Shown one piece after another: positions 54,887-64,000 of a DNA stretch of 64,000 bases. The first letter of the stretch is position 1, and every line of letters starts with the position of its first letter. Made by a program: the position numbers and the translations under genes. Below the pieces are notes generated by a model that saw only the letters and a program-made list of their open reading frames with translations, was not told the DNA's origin and did no database searches. The stretch is from an uncultured Sulfitobacter sp. GTDB taxonomy: Bacteria > Pseudomonadota > Alphaproteobacteria > Rhodobacterales > Rhodobacteraceae. The stretch is taken from contig CAKZPD010000028.1 in assembly GCA_937138475.1 (NCBI GenBank), forward strand, positions 95,281 to 159,280, given 5' to 3'.

Positions 54887-57025
54887 TTATTCCTCGGCGG
54901 TGGCCTCTTCCTTGGTGACTTCTTCACCGGTTTCCTGGTTCACGACTTTCATCGACAGGCGCACCTTGCCGCGATCGTCAAAACCAAGCAGCTTGACCTT
55001 GACCTCTTGGCCTTCTTTCAGGACGTCAGAGGGGTGGTTCAAGCGGCGGTTTTCGATCTGGCTGACATGGACCAATCCGTCGCGTTTGCCGAAAAAGTTC
55101 ACAAAGGCGCCGAAATCAACGATCTTGACCACGGTTCCGGTATAGACTTTGCCCTCTTCGGGTTCGGCCACGATCGAATGGATCATGTCATAGGCTTTCT
55201 TGATCGCGTCGCCGTTGGGGCTTGCGATCTTGATGATGCCTTCGTCGTTGATGTCGACCTTGGCGCCCGACACTTCGACGATTTCGCGGATCACCTTGCC
55301 GCCCGATCCGATCACTTCGCGGATTTTGTCGGTGGGGATCTGCATGGTTTCGATCCGTGGCGCATGAACCGAGAACTCGGCCGCGCCGGTGATCGCCTTG
55401 GCCATTTCGCCCAGGATGTGCAGACGGCCGGCCTTGGCTTGCTCAAGCGCCTTTTCCATGATCTCGGGGGTGATGCCCGCAACCTTGATGTCCATCTGAA
55501 GCGAAGTAATACCTGCCTCGGTTCCGGCCACCTTAAAGTCCATGTCGCCCAGGTGATCTTCATCGCCCAGGATGTCCGACAAGATCGCATAAGAGCCATC
55601 GTCTTCCAGGATCAGGCCCATGGCCACGCCAGCAACCGGCGCCTTAAGCGGCACGCCCGCATCCATCATCGACAAGGATCCGCCGCAGACCGACGCCATC
55701 GAGCTGGAGCCGTTGGATTCGGTGATTTCCGACACAACGCGAACGGTGTAAGGGAAATCTGTCGGCGCCGGCAGCACCGCCTGAAGCGCGCGCCAGGCCA
55801 GCTTGCCATGGCCGATTTCCCGCCGTCCGGGAGGGCCAACGCGGCCAACTTCGCCAACCGAATAGGGGGGGAAGTTGTAATGCAGCAAGAAGTTGGATTT
55901 GAAATTGCCATGCAGCGCGTCGATGAACTGTTCATCATCGCCGGTGCCCAGCGTGGTGATCACCAAACCTTGGGTCTCGCCGCGGGTAAACAGCGCCGAA
56001 CCATGGGTGCGTGGCAAAATACCGGTTTCCGACACGATCGCGCGGATCTCGTCGGTGTTGCGGCCGTCGATACGCTTGCCGGTTTTAACCACGTCGCCGC
56101 GAAGAATTGACGCCTCAAGCTTTTTGAGCGCCGAGCCAAGATTGGCATCCGCCAGCTGATCGTCGTTCAATGCCGCTTTGATGGTCTCGCGGGCCGCGGC
56201 TACGGCGGCGGTGCGCTCTTGCTTGTCGGCGATGGCAAAGGCCGCACGCATCGCGGTTTCCCCGGCGGCGTTGACCGCTGCCGACAGTTCCGAATAATCT
56301 TCGGGCTGGAAATCAAACGGCTCTTTTGCGGCGTCTTCGGCCAGATCAATGATCAGGTCAATCACTGGCTGGATTTGCTCGTGTGCGAATTTCACCGCGC
56401 CCAGCATTTCCGTCTCGGTCAGCTCATAGGCTTCGGATTCGACCATCATCACCGCGTCTTTGGTGCCAGCGACAACCAGATCAAGGCGCTGATCGGGGTT
56501 CATGCGCAGATCTTGCATGTCATCGACGGTTGGGTTCAGCACATATTCGCCGTCTTCAAAGCCGACACGGCAAGCGCCGATCGGGCCCATGAAGGGCGCG
56601 CCAGACAAGGTCAGCGCCGCCGAGGCGGCAATCATCGCCACCATATCGGGATCATTGACCAGATCGTGGCTGAGCACGGTGCACATCACCAGAACTTCGT
56701 TCTTGAAGCCAGGCACGAACAGCGGGCGGATCGGACGGTCGATCAGGCGCGCGGTCAGGGTCTCTTTTTCGGTCGGGCGTGCTTCGCGCTTGAAAAATCC
56801 GCCGGGAATTTTCCCCGCAGCATAATATTTTTCAGCATAGTGAACCGTCAGCGGGAAGAAATCCTGCCCCGGCTTTTGCTGGCGGGCAAAGGTGACATTC
56901 GCCATGACGCTGGTTTCCCCCAGCGTTGCGATCACAGTGCCATCCGCCTGACGGGCGACTTTTCCGGTTTCCAGTGTAAGCGTTTCTTCGCCCCACTGCA
57001 TTGATTTTGTTGTTACGTTAAACAT
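54887..57025 (-). CDS. pnp: Polynucleotide phosphorylase
   Basis: 712 residues from ATG 57023-57025 (AGGAAA upstream). Phosphorolytic 3'-5' exoribonuclease of the degradosome. Two RNase PH domains ([16 protein letters not shown], and the second with STSGS-like [19 protein letters not shown], cited by ends), then KH ([22 protein letters not shown], cited by ends) and S1 domains (about 620-690), and an acidic tail ending in TAEE. Normally beside rpsO; here a VPLPA-CTERM gene lies between. Confidence 0.97.
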   Translation of the reverse strand: MFNVTTKSMQWGEETLTLETGKVARQADGTVIATLGETSVMANVTFARQQKPGQDFFPLTVHYAEKYYAAGKIPGGFFKREARPTEKETLTARLIDRPIRPLFVPGFKNEVLVMCTVLSHDLVNDPDMVAMIAASAALTLSGAPFMGPIGACRVGFEDGEYVLNPTVDDMQDLRMNPDQRLDLVVAGTKDAVMMVESEAYELTETEMLGAVKFAHEQIQPVIDLIIDLAEDAAKEPFDFQPEDYSELSAAVNAAGETAMRAAFAIADKQERTAAVAAARETIKAALNDDQLADANLGSALKKLEASILRGDVVKTGKRIDGRNTDEIRAIVSETGILPRTHGSALFTRGETQGLVITTLGTGDDEQFIDALHGNFKSNFLLHYNFPPYSVGEVGRVGPPGRREIGHGKLAWRALQAVLPAPTDFPYTVRVVSEITESNGSSSMASVCGGSLSMMDAGVPLKAPVAGVAMGLILEDDGSYAILSDILGDEDHLGDMDFKVAGTEAGITSLQMDIKVAGITPEIMEKALEQAKAGRLHILGEMAKAITGAAEFSVHAPRIETMQIPTDKIREVIGSGGKVIREIVEVSGAKVDINDEGIIKIASPNGDAIKKAYDMIHSIVAEPEEGKVYTGTVVKIVDFGAFVNFFGKRDGLVHVSQIENRRLNHPSDVLKEGQEVKVKLLGFDDRGKVRLSMKVVNQETGEEVTKEEATAEE

Positions 57026-57212
57026 CACGTTTCCTGTGTAGGCCAACGGGCCATTGCATAGGGGGCGAATTCCCCCTGACTCCGATATCTTTTTCAGGCG
57101 CTGGAGTCCGGGCGCCGGATTTCAGATTGTGCGGCTTTACAGGAAAAATGATCGCTTGGAAAGGGATGCAAATGTGGCGGCCAGGTTGGGGGTGGCCGCG
57201 CGGATCTTGGGG

Positions 57213-57240
57213 GGCGCGGGCCCATGCCTGGGCCCGCGCC
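57213..57240 (-). terminator. GC-rich hairpin downstream of VPLPA-CTERM gene
   Basis: GGCGCGGGCCCA-N4-TGGGCCCGCGCC is a 12-bp perfect stem 7 bases after the stop, but lacks a T run, so it might terminate with help from Rho or only protect the 3' end. The remaining 57026-57212 leader of pnp also has a GGGGGCGAATTCCCCC segment. Confidence 0.45.
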
Positions 57241-57247
57241 GGGTGGC

Positions 57248-58264
57248 TTAGGATTTGCGACGGCGCAGGGCGCCCAGCCCGCCAAGCGCGGCCAGCATCA
57301 GCCATCCCGCCGCAGGCAGTGGAACCGCGCCGGGTGGGGGGGGCGGTGGGGGTGGCACGTTAAAGCCCTGCACCCGGACAATTCGGTTGCCGCCACCAAA
57401 GGTGGAAAACAAGAAATCGCCGGTAAGCGGGTCAATCACCGCGCCTTCGGCGCCGGTCAGCCCTGACACAAAGGTCTGGCGGGTCGACAAGATGGGATTG
57501 CCGTTGCTGTCAATCTGATAGGCATCAACGGTGTTCCCGGAATACGCAGAAACCAACATGCTGTCGCTGCCAAAGCCGGGATTTGCCCCATTGATATAGA
57601 CAAAGCCTTCGGGGCCGCCGGGCAGGTTGTCGATCGCTGCCGTCGAGGTATCAAGATCAATCCGGGTGATTGAGGCAATGTCAAAAGTGCCAGATCCATC
57701 GGCGACCAGGTTCAGGTCATACCATTCCCCGGAAGACCAGGAAACGATCTTGCCTTGGCCGGCCCCGGCAAACCCGGCGGGCACAAAGTTGATCGCCGCG
57801 ATAGAGGAGCCGCCAACCCCAAAAACGCTCAGATCGTCGACGCGGTCTTCATCCGTGCTGCCCGGAGCGGTCTGCCCCAGATTGTTTGCCGGCCATTGCG
57901 CGGTGAACAAAACCCCGCCGGGGCCAAAGGTCACGCCGCCGTCGTTGAATTCACCAACGCTGCCGTATGCGGTGGGGGTGCCGCTAAAGCCGGTGATCTT
58001 GTTGGTGCCGGCATCGCGCACAACGTCTATTGTGTAAAGGTTGCCGCCGGCGCTATTGGCGGCGCCGCCGATCAACAGTTTGTTGGGATTGGTGGGCAAA
58101 AAGGTCAGGCCACCGTATGGGGTGGGCAATCCTGAAATCGACCCAAGATCGACTGCGGAATATTGTGATGAAAAGCCAGACCCGATGCTAAGCGCTGCTG
58201 CCATGCTTGCCGACAGGCCCAGCGTTGCGGCAGATGTGATTGCCAAGCGAATTGGAGCGTTCAC
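57248..58264 (-). CDS. VPLPA-CTERM sorted surface protein
   Basis: 338 residues. Signal peptide at about 1-25 (MNAPIRLAITSAATLGLSAS). C-terminal sorting signal: a run of eight or so prolines, then GAVPLPAAGWLMLAALGGLG and a basic RRRKS tail, the tripartite VPLPA-CTERM recognised by exosortase-type enzymes. The body (about 26-300) reads as repeated beta-strand units (SVGEFNDGGVTFGPGG, GEWYDLNLVADGSG), probably beta-propeller-like. No exosortase lies in the window. It is inserted between rpsO and pnp. Confidence 0.82.
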   Translation of the reverse strand: MNAPIRLAITSAATLGLSASMAAALSIGSGFSSQYSAVDLGSISGLPTPYGGLTFLPTNPNKLLIGGAANSAGGNLYTIDVVRDAGTNKITGFSGTPTAYGSVGEFNDGGVTFGPGGVLFTAQWPANNLGQTAPGSTDEDRVDDLSVFGVGGSSIAAINFVPAGFAGAGQGKIVSWSSGEWYDLNLVADGSGTFDIASITRIDLDTSTAAIDNLPGGPEGFVYINGANPGFGSDSMLVSAYSGNTVDAYQIDSNGNPILSTRQTFVSGLTGAEGAVIDPLTGDFLFSTFGGGNRIVRVQGFNVPPPPPPPPGAVPLPAAGWLMLAALGGLGALRRRKS

Positions 58265-58433
58265 TGTTCAAACCTCCTGGTTAAAATTAAAATCGTTAAA
58301 ACAAAGCTCAAATAGTCACGGGGATCAGTATTGGCGCAATTTAAGGTTGCGTCAAGGCATTCAGATAACCCCATGCGTGTGCATCAGGGCGATTGGCGGG
58401 GGCAGTGGCGGCGATTGGCCGATCGGGGGCGGG

Positions 58434-58466
58434 CAAAAAAATAGGCCAGCCCACGCGGGCCGGCCT
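58434..58466 (-). terminator. Terminator of rpsO
   Basis: On the minus strand AGGCCGGCCC-GCGT-GGGCTGGCCT (10 bp with one wobble) followed by ATTTTTTT, 28 bases after the rpsO stop. Confidence 0.88.
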
Positions 58467-58494
58467 GTCTGATCTTGTTGCGGGCTAAGGGGTC

Positions 58495-58764
58495 TTAGCG
58501 GCGCAGACCAAGGCGTTTGATCAAGTCCGCATAGCGGGCTTCGTCTTTGCCTTTGACATAATCCAGAAGCTTGCGGCGTGTCGCAACCATCTTGAGCAAG
58601 CCACGGCGGCCGTGGTTGTCTTTTTTGTGGGTCTTGAAGTGCTCGGTCAGGGTCGCGATGCGCGACGACAAAATGGCAACCTGAACTTCGGGCGAACCGG
58701 TGTCGCCTTCTTTGGTTGCGAATTCGGACATGACGCGGGCTTTTTCTTCAGCTGTAATCGACAT
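58495..58764 (-). CDS. rpsO: 30S ribosomal protein S15
   Basis: 89 residues, the universal length. [33 protein letters not shown] (cited by ends) is the rRNA-binding signature. It stabilises the central domain of 16S rRNA. Its own terminator separates it from the VPLPA-CTERM and pnp genes, so pnp needs its own promoter. GGAG lies upstream of the ATG. Confidence 0.97.
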   Translation of the reverse strand: MSITAEEKARVMSEFATKEGDTGSPEVQVAILSSRIATLTEHFKTHKKDNHGRRGLLKMVATRRKLLDYVKGKDEARYADLIKRLGLRR

Positions 58765-58885
58765 CGGGGTCTCCTTTATTAAGGGTTATGGATATTGGCG
58801 CAGGCCGGGATGTCGTCCAGCAAGGCCATGACAAAGATACACCAACAGGCGGGCCTGCGATGCACCGCTGGCCAATAGACCGAAT

Positions 58886-59422
58886 TCACCGGCTTTGCAA
58901 ATGGTCTTTCGCGGTGGGATGCCAGGGCTGCGGGGTCTGGGTATACGGCAGATAAAGCGGGTGACGGGGGTGGCCGGCCTTGGACAGGCCCAGATGGAAC
59001 AGCGGGGAACCGCAATCGGCCAAGATCCGCGCCACCTGTGCGCCGCGATCCTGAAAGGCCCCGTGGGTGCCCCAAGCCGCAATCACATCATCGGCCTGTG
59101 TTGCCTCGTGCAGGATTGCCCGGTCATTTTCAGGCCCCACAGGGTCGGCGGCGGCGCGCATTTTGCGCGGGTCTGTGTCGCGCCAGGCAAAGATGTTGGT
59201 CACCGTAAAGCCGCCGTATCCCAGGGTGCGCGCCCGGCGTTCGCAGCGTTCGACCGTGGGATCGTTTTGCATTTCCGTCGCGGTCGATGGGTTCAGCATG
59301 ACAAAATTGACCCGCCGCCCGGCCCCGTCCCACACCCGCGTCAGCGCATAGCGATACCCCTCGCAGTCTGAATAAACGGCGACCGATGGCGCGTCGCCTT
59401 TGGTATGATGCCGGGTGATCAT
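58886..59422 (-). CDS. DUF1643 protein
   Basis: 178 residues. [26 protein letters not shown] (cited by ends) and [25 protein letters not shown] match DUF1643, a small family often linked with mobile or defence contexts but also found here and there beside housekeeping genes. Start ATG 59420-59422 overlaps the truB stop, so coupled to truB. Function unknown. The 58765-58885 gap to rpsO probably holds the rpsO promoter. Confidence 0.82.
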   Translation of the reverse strand: MITRHHTKGDAPSVAVYSDCEGYRYALTRVWDGAGRRVNFVMLNPSTATEMQNDPTVERCERRARTLGYGGFTVTNIFAWRDTDPRKMRAAADPVGPENDRAILHEATQADDVIAAWGTHGAFQDRGAQVARILADCGSPLFHLGLSKAGHPRHPLYLPYTQTPQPWHPTAKDHLQSR

Positions 59423-60330
59423 GGGGCGGTGTTGAACACCCGCGACGGATGCAATTCGCCTGATTTGTAGCGGCCCACAGCGACAGCCTGCCCCTCAAAC
59501 GAGGCCCAGCATTCATCGCCGTATTCGACCCCGTCAGCAAAGACCATGCCGGGGTTGCCATTGCGCAGCCGCGCGGCCCCATCGGCGCTGGCGCGTACCT
59601 CGGGCAGCTCGCGCAGGCCTTCCTCAAGCGGTAAAAGATGCGCGTCAAGCGCGGGGGTGCGGGCCAGCGCGTCGATTTGATCCATGGTCAGGCCGTCTTC
59701 GGCCTCGAACGGGCCGGACCAGATCCGCCGCAGGCTTTTGACATGGCCATGACAGCCAAGCAGCGCCCCAAGATCGCGCGCAATCGACCGCACATATCCG
59801 CCCTTGCCACAGACCATCTCCAGTTCGACGTGATCGGCATCGGGGCGGTCGGTCAACAGCAGGCTGTCGACAAAAAGCGGCCGCGCCGCCAATTCGATAT
59901 CGGCGCCGTCACGGGCCAGTTTATACGCGCGCTGCCCGTCAATCTTGACGGCCGAAAACTTCGGCGGCACCTGCTGAATATCGCCAAGAAAGCTTGGCAA
60001 AGCGGCCTTGATCGCGGCATCGTCCGGGCGCAGGTCGCTTTGGGCAATGATTTCGCCCTCGGCGTCATCGGTGTTCGTGGCCTGCCCCAGACGCACCAGA
60101 AAAGAATACGCCTTGAGCGCATCGGTGATGAATGGCACGGTCTTTGTTGCCTCGCCCAAGGCGACGGCCAGAACGCCGGTTGCTTCGGGGTCCAATGTTC
60201 CGGCATGGCCGGCTTTGTTGGCGTCCAGCGCCCAACGCACCTTGTTGACGACCGCGGTCGAGGTCGGCCCGGCGGGCTTGTCCACGATCAACCAACCTGA
60301 AATATCGCGGCCTTTGCGTTTGCGTCCCAT
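59419..60330 (-). CDS. truB: tRNA pseudouridine(55) synthase
   Basis: 303 residues from ATG 60328-60330. Catalytic Asp47 in [32 protein letters not shown] (cited by ends) at the start; [20 protein letters not shown] as the second conserved part. Modifies U55 in the T-loop of tRNAs. Upstream ATG (60381) is not family-like. Overlaps DUF1643 by 4 bases. Confidence 0.95.
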   Translation of the reverse strand: MGRKRKGRDISGWLIVDKPAGPTSTAVVNKVRWALDANKAGHAGTLDPEATGVLAVALGEATKTVPFITDALKAYSFLVRLGQATNTDDAEGEIIAQSDLRPDDAAIKAALPSFLGDIQQVPPKFSAVKIDGQRAYKLARDGADIELAARPLFVDSLLLTDRPDADHVELEMVCGKGGYVRSIARDLGALLGCHGHVKSLRRIWSGPFEAEDGLTMDQIDALARTPALDAHLLPLEEGLRELPEVRASADGAARLRNGNPGMVFADGVEYGDECWASFEGQAVAVGRYKSGELHPSRVFNTAP

Positions 60331-60420
60331 GGTTGCCCTATCCGTCGTGCCGTTGAAGATTCGCGCCGTCAATAAGCCCAAACCCCGCCCCTGCCCAGAG
60401 CGCAGCAGGTATTTGCGGCC

Positions 60421-61203
60421 CTAATCCGCAATTTTTTCAGGGCCACCCGGATTGTCGCCTGAATCATGTGCCGGCTCAACGACGCCGACGACCGGGCCCA
60501 GGTCAAACCCCAGATCGTTCCTGTTCAATTGCGGTGCAAACAGGCGCGACACGTTGCCGTCGAAATAAAGCGCATCCGGCAGGCCGAGAGCGTCTTTGAA
60601 AAAGCTGGCAAAATCATGGAAATTTACCGGCTGGTCCGAGATGACGAACACGGCGACATCCCCTGCGGCGTTTGTTCCGACGCCGTTGCGAATAAATTTA
60701 GAGGTGCCGCCTGGGATCAGGCGCGGGTGCAGCGCATGTCCCTGAACAAGCAGTGGTCCCGACTGGCTGGCAAAGTCGCAGCGGCGGCTTTGCGCGGCAA
60801 ACTGGCGGCTTTCGATCACATGGGCGCGGCGATTTTTCAGGCAAAAGACCCCATTGGGCAACATCCCGAAATTGCCCGGTCCGGCGCGCGTGACAAGCGG
60901 GCTGTGGCGCGCGCCGCCTTCTATATAAAGACCGACCGGTCGCCGGTCGCGATGATACATCCCGGCATTCATCGCAAAGCCAAGGCGCAAGCCTTGCGGG
61001 GCAAGCTGGGCCTCGATCCGGTGAAACTGGCCATAGGGTTGCCCGTCCGGGGCGCGATAAAACAGGCGCAGATCCTCGCGGGGCGGGTGTACAACACACA
61101 GGGAATAGGCGGCGCCGCGAAATTGCTGGGCGCGGCACTCAAGACCGGCGGCGCTTAGGGGCGCAAGCGCCAGCAAAGCCGCCCCCAGCCATTTTTGGAT
61201 CAT
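60421..61203 (-). CDS. Phosphodiester glycosidase family protein (DUF2233/NAGPA)
   Basis: 260 residues with a signal peptide ([20 protein letters not shown]). The DUF2233/NAGPA fold shows in [24 protein letters not shown] (cited by ends), [10 protein letters not shown], and [14 protein letters not shown]. Family members cleave GlcNAc phosphodiesters on glycans; here the substrate is unknown. Start ATG overlaps the rbfA stop (ATGA), an unusual coupling of an exported enzyme to a ribosome maturation gene. Confidence 0.82.
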   Translation of the reverse strand: MIQKWLGAALLALAPLSAAGLECRAQQFRGAAYSLCVVHPPREDLRLFYRAPDGQPYGQFHRIEAQLAPQGLRLGFAMNAGMYHRDRRPVGLYIEGGARHSPLVTRAGPGNFGMLPNGVFCLKNRRAHVIESRQFAAQSRRCDFASQSGPLLVQGHALHPRLIPGGTSKFIRNGVGTNAAGDVAVFVISDQPVNFHDFASFFKDALGLPDALYFDGNVSRLFAPQLNRNDLGFDLGPVVGVVEPAHDSGDNPGGPEKIAD

Positions 61204-61613
61204 TCCGGCGATGGATCACCCGATTGCGTATCGCGCCGCACCGTTTCTTGCGAAAGCATCCGGCGGGTCTCATCCATCCGGTCGAATGTCTGATCCAGCT
61301 GAAATCGCAGATCCGGCGCAAATTTCAGGGACAGCTTTTTAGAAACCATCCGCCGCAATTCACCCTTGTTGCGGGCCAACAGCTTGAGCAGCTGATCGCG
61401 CCCTTCGCCGCCCAGCGGCAAGACATAGGCGGTGGCGATCTTCAGATCAGGCGAGGTCCGAACCTCGCCCACCGTGACCGAAATCCGGTTCAGCTCCGGG
61501 TCATGCACATCGCCGCGCGCCAGAACCTCGGACAAGGAACGCCGGATCAGCTCGCCAACGCGGAGCTGCCGTTGTGATGGGCCATCGCCCTCGTGAAATT
61601 TATTCTTACCCAT
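61200..61613 (-). CDS. rbfA: Ribosome-binding factor A
   Basis: 137 residues from ATG 61611-61613 ([14 protein letters not shown]); a start three codons earlier is also possible. The KH-type RbfA domain shows [23 protein letters not shown] (cited by ends) and [13 protein letters not shown]. Helps 30S maturation near 16S helix 1. Divergent from dapB; first gene of the rbfA-DUF2233-truB-DUF1643 run. Confidence 0.93.
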   Translation of the reverse strand: MGKNKFHEGDGPSQRQLRVGELIRRSLSEVLARGDVHDPELNRISVTVGEVRTSPDLKIATAYVLPLGGEGRDQLLKLLARNKGELRRMVSKKLSLKFAPDLRFQLDQTFDRMDETRRMLSQETVRRDTQSGDPSPE

Positions 61614-61702
61614 AGCCCCCATCTAGTCGGTGATCGCCCCTTTGCCAAGCGGTGCGAAGCAGGCTAAGCAGACATTCAAACGCCACGTTGCAGGAAATTC
61701 AC

Positions 61703-62506
61703 ATGACACAGCTTCCAGGAATCGCCATCACCGGGGTCTCGGGCCGGATGGGCCGCATGTTGGTCGAGGTCATTACCGCCAGCGGCCGTGCCAAGGTCTG
61801 CGGCGCAACCGAGCGCGCGGGCCATGATTGGATCGGCCGCGACCTGGGGCAGGCGCTGGGCGGGCAGGATATGGGCGTCACCGTCAGCGCCGACCTTGAA
61901 ACCGCTGCCGAGGGCGCTGTGGCGGTCATCGACTTTACCGCGCCGGCGGCGACCTTGGCCTTTGCCCCCATCGCGGCCCGCGCCGGGATCGCCCACATCA
62001 TCGGCACCACGGGCTTTTCTGGCGATGACCTAAAGGTTCTTGGCAAAGTGCAGGGCAAAATCGTGCGCGCCGGAAACATGAGCCTTGGCGTCAACCTGCT
62101 GGTGCAGCTGACCAAACAGGTCGCCGCTGCATTGGACGATGATTTTGACATCGAAATCATCGAAGCCCACCATAATCAAAAGGTAGACGCCCCGTCGGGC
62201 ACGGCGCTGATGCTGGGCGAGGCCGCGGCCGAGGGGCGCGGCGTGGCGCTGGCGCAGGTCTCTGACAAAGTCCGCGACGGCATCACCGGCGCGCGGCAAA
62301 AAGGCCACATCGGTTTTGCCGCGATCCGCGGCGGCGACATCATCGGCGAACATGACGTGCTGTTCGCCAGCGCCGGGGAACGCATTGCATTGCGGCATGT
62401 GGCCTCTGACCGCGCCGTCTTCGCCCGCGGCGCCCTAAAAGCCGCCCTCTGGAGCCTTGACCGCCCCCGCGGCCACTACTCCATGCGCGACGTGCTGGGG
62501 CTGTAA
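61703..62506 (+). CDS. dapB: 4-hydroxy-tetrahydrodipicolinate reductase
   Basis: 267 residues from ATG 61703 (AGGAAA upstream). Lysine and diaminopimelate synthesis. NAD(P)-binding [14 protein letters not shown] at 11-24; catalytic His and Lys in [38 protein letters not shown] (cited by ends) at the C-terminus. Upstream extension of the frame is not supported. Confidence 0.96.
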   Translation: MTQLPGIAITGVSGRMGRMLVEVITASGRAKVCGATERAGHDWIGRDLGQALGGQDMGVTVSADLETAAEGAVAVIDFTAPAATLAFAPIAARAGIAHIIGTTGFSGDDLKVLGKVQGKIVRAGNMSLGVNLLVQLTKQVAAALDDDFDIEIIEAHHNQKVDAPSGTALMLGEAAAEGRGVALAQVSDKVRDGITGARQKGHIGFAAIRGGDIIGEHDVLFASAGERIALRHVASDRAVFARGALKAALWSLDRPRGHYSMRDVLGL

Positions 62507-62517
62507 GGCATGGCCTT

Positions 62518-62554
62518 GCTTTTCTTTTGTTCAAAAATATCCATGCGCAGTCTC
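62518..62554 (+). repeat. Intergenic element, copy 10 (truncated)
   Basis: Sense orientation, about 12 bases after the dapB stop: TTTCTTTTGTTC, AAAAATATCC, then ATGCGCAGTCTC in place of the GC-rich end. Rest of 62555-62712 shows no gene. Confidence 0.7.
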
Positions 62555-62712
62555 AAGGCAAAAAACCACCGGCTTATTGTTTCTCAAAGCGCAAAATCAT
62601 CCAAAGATTTCCCTTCGGACAATTCTTGAACAAGCCATTTGGGTTTCCTGCCCCGTCCTGGCGTTGTTGCGTAACTCACACCTGAGACATGACGTCCCCT
62701 TTCCCGTTGTGC

Positions 62713-63030
62713 TTAGGCCACGCGGACGATCTCGGCAGTGCCGAGGGCTGAGAAGCGGTTCATCAGTGCGATGCGGATCTGGATTTCGGCGGTTTGGCTT
62801 TCGGGGTCTCTTGCGGCGATACGCTCACCGAAGGCCTTGAGGCACCGCATCTTGGCTTCGATCCGGCTTCGGACGTGGTATCCTGTCCAACGCTTCCAGA
62901 ACGCCCTGCCGTAGTGCCGTGTAGCGCGCAGAGTTTCGTTTCTGGCGATCGCGGCCGGACAGTCCTCTTTCCACGATCGCCCGTTCTTGCGAATGGGGAT
63001 GATCGCGGTGGCCTGGCGGTTGATGCTGCC
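62713..63030 (-). pseudogene. IS5-family transposase remnant (C-terminal part)
   Basis: About 100 residues read as the C-terminal end of an IS5-type DDE transposase: KRWTGYHVRSRIEAKMRCLK, with the catalytic Glu in RSRIEAKM, and FGERIAARDPESQTAEIQIR, ending in GTAEIVRVA. The catalytic Asp region and N-terminus are missing. The left boundary is the natural stop; the right boundary is not sharp, around 63020-63045. No partner inverted repeat was found. Confidence 0.75.
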
Positions 63031-63718
63031 GGAAATGGCAATGAAGCGTCTGACGTTTACGAGGTGCAGGCTGGTTCGCCAGCAGTCGAGTTCGCTAAGC
63101 ACAGAAACGAAATCCGTCAAATTTTGGTAGAGGATGCACAACGATCACTTGTTTCAACACTTTCAGTAAACCAGCGCATGACACGTGGTGCGCGGGAACG
63201 TTTTGTTGCTTCGCAACAAGTGAGCGCGGCTAACGTCAGCCGCAACAGCGTTCCTTTCGACGTTGATGGCATTCTCACCGTCTCTGAGACACGGTTGAGT
63301 ACAGCTGGCACGTTCTTTGAGCAGCGCGGCAACGCAGATGGCATAGGCAGCGCTTGTTCTTTGGCGGCTTGGCGATGTGGGCTTCACAGGTGTGGCTTAT
63401 GGCTTGACCGACGACGCACTCAGCCTTGACGCGGGCAGCGTGAGCATTGCCAACCTGACCCTGCGGCCCCAAGTGGTCTGGGCACTGGATGCGCCAACAG
63501 TTGCTGACAGCCGCTCGCAACTGTCGTTTGCCCCACGTGTGATCTGCGAGCGTGTACAGAGTACGACCACGACACAAGACTGTGGTGCTGGCGGTGAGAT
63601 TGGCCTTACCAGCACCTCACAGGACGGCTTGAGCAACGCCGAGTTCCGCGTGATTGTCGACAAAGTTGGTAACAGCACACGCTCAAGCTTGCTATTCAAC
63701 CTTGAGCGGCAGTTCTAG
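63031..63718 (+). pseudogene. Frameshifted C-terminal fragment of a surface (autotransporter-like) protein
   Basis: Two plus-strand frames join into one product: the first reads to about 63350 (LSVNQRMTRGARERFVASQQ, VPFDVDGILTVSETRLSTAG), the second from about 63350 to 63718 (DVGFTGVAYGLTDDALSLDAG, SLLFNLERQF). A +1 shift lies in between. The end in aromatic Phe and alternating strands suggest an outer-membrane barrel. The 5' part is cut by the IS remnant. The call is moderate; the family was not recognised with certainty. Confidence 0.5.
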
Positions 63719-63746
63719 GCGCTATTGGCAACGTGAGAACACAGAG

Positions 63747-63772
63747 GGCGGCTTTAGGGTCGCCCTTTTGTG
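63747..63772 (+). terminator. Hairpin after the surface-protein fragment
   Basis: GGGCGGC-TTTAGG-GTCGCCC (7 bp, one wobble) then TTTTGTG. Supports a real gene end at 63718. Confidence 0.65.
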
Positions 63773-64000
63773 TTGGGGTAAGGCATCCTGCCAGCAGCAG
63801 GGTAGTGCAAGGAAGACGAACAATGGGCAGTTCGTTTTATGCTGACGTTTTCAAAGTACATCACCACAGCACCATATCCTTCGGCGTGCCAACCTTTATC
63901 CCATTTGTAGCGCCTGTGCGTGCTGTCTGACGTCAGCGCCTATGGGACAGATTTGAGGTTTTCGTAACGGAGGATTTCTGGTTCATCGCAGCCATCATGG
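63773..64000. other. No gene recognised to window end
   Basis: The short open frame here (63733-63930) has no family resemblance and its codon use does not match the window. A dense purine-pyrimidine mix with TGACGTCAG at about 63929 is seen, nothing else. Confidence 0.4.

Noticed and set aside
62713..63141. Full 142-codon frame as an intact small transposase
   Set aside because: Only the last 100 residues or so resemble an IS5 transposase and the catalytic aspartates are missing, so it is called a remnant.
63733..63930. 65-codon plus-strand frame at the right edge
   Set aside because: No family resemblance, runs through the terminator hairpin at 63747; unlikely to be coding.

Overview
The window is a GC-rich alphaproteobacterial chromosome segment, almost certainly from the order Rhodobacterales (Roseobacter/Rhodobacter group). 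The signs are the GANTC methyltransferase CcrM beside rnhB, a CenR-type OmpR-family regulator, Rhodobacter-type general porins, DUF2125/DUF3576/DUF4170/DUF721 proteins, a VPLPA-CTERM sorted protein, and a recurrent intergenic element ending in CCGCCGGAGGCTCC. Genes are tightly packed with many 4-base start/stop overlaps. I saw no rRNA, tRNA or CRISPR array.

Layout. 1-3.3 kb: small membrane and secreted proteins, rnhB and ccrM; three GANTC sites lie in the rnhB-ccrM gap. 3.3-6.8 kb: mutY, divergent from DUF721, dsbA-like and a CaiB-type CoA transferase. 6.8-13 kb (minus): waaA-lpxK (lipid A/Kdo), DUF4170, an inositol-phosphatase family gene, pmbA and DUF2125. 13.1-15.7 kb (plus): SDR, short enoyl-CoA hydratase and flavoprotein, translationally coupled. 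15.7-20.9 kb (minus): DUF3576 lipoprotein, leuS, lptE, holA, GST.

21.1-27.5 kb is the most unusual part. Two convergent porin genes enclose a tyrosine recombinase, the regulator cenR, a GTP cyclohydrolase II, an L,D-transpeptidase and yggS. The porins share a perfect 89-bp inverted repeat that starts just after their start codons, while the sequence outside the repeat differs completely and the rest of the genes has clearly diverged. This is what an invertible or gene-converting porin expression locus would look like; inversion itself is not shown by one sequence.

27.6-44.4 kb: housekeeping genes (xth, CnoX-like thioredoxin, LON-domain protein, Trm112, ubiH-type monooxygenase, amidase, aminotransferase, ftsK, lolA, a lytic transglycosylase-like lipoprotein, an AEC transporter, hspQ, a gamma-glutamyltransferase, an STAS/HATPase pair, thiolase, free-Met-sulfoxide reductase). 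44.4-50.8 kb: an XRE-cupin regulator with a striking double operator, a LysE exporter and two tandem 0.8-kDa-per-residue-scale large flavoproteins of about 815 residues (dimethylglycine/sarcosine dehydrogenase family), suggesting methylated-glycine or betaine catabolism feeding folate C1 pools. 51-54.7 kb: pseudouridine synthase, VOC protein, aldehyde dehydrogenase, 1-Cys peroxiredoxin. 54.8-62.5 kb: an RNA/ribosome maturation cluster (rbfA, truB, rpsO, pnp) into which DUF2233, DUF1643 and a VPLPA-CTERM gene are placed, with dapB divergent. 62.7-63.7 kb: an IS5-type transposase remnant beside a frameshifted fragment of a surface protein.

A second thread through the window is a family of ten copies of a roughly 35-base intergenic element (core CTTTTGTTC-NN-AAATATCC), mostly just downstream of stop codons in sense orientation, with two sequence subtypes and one perfect inverted pair.
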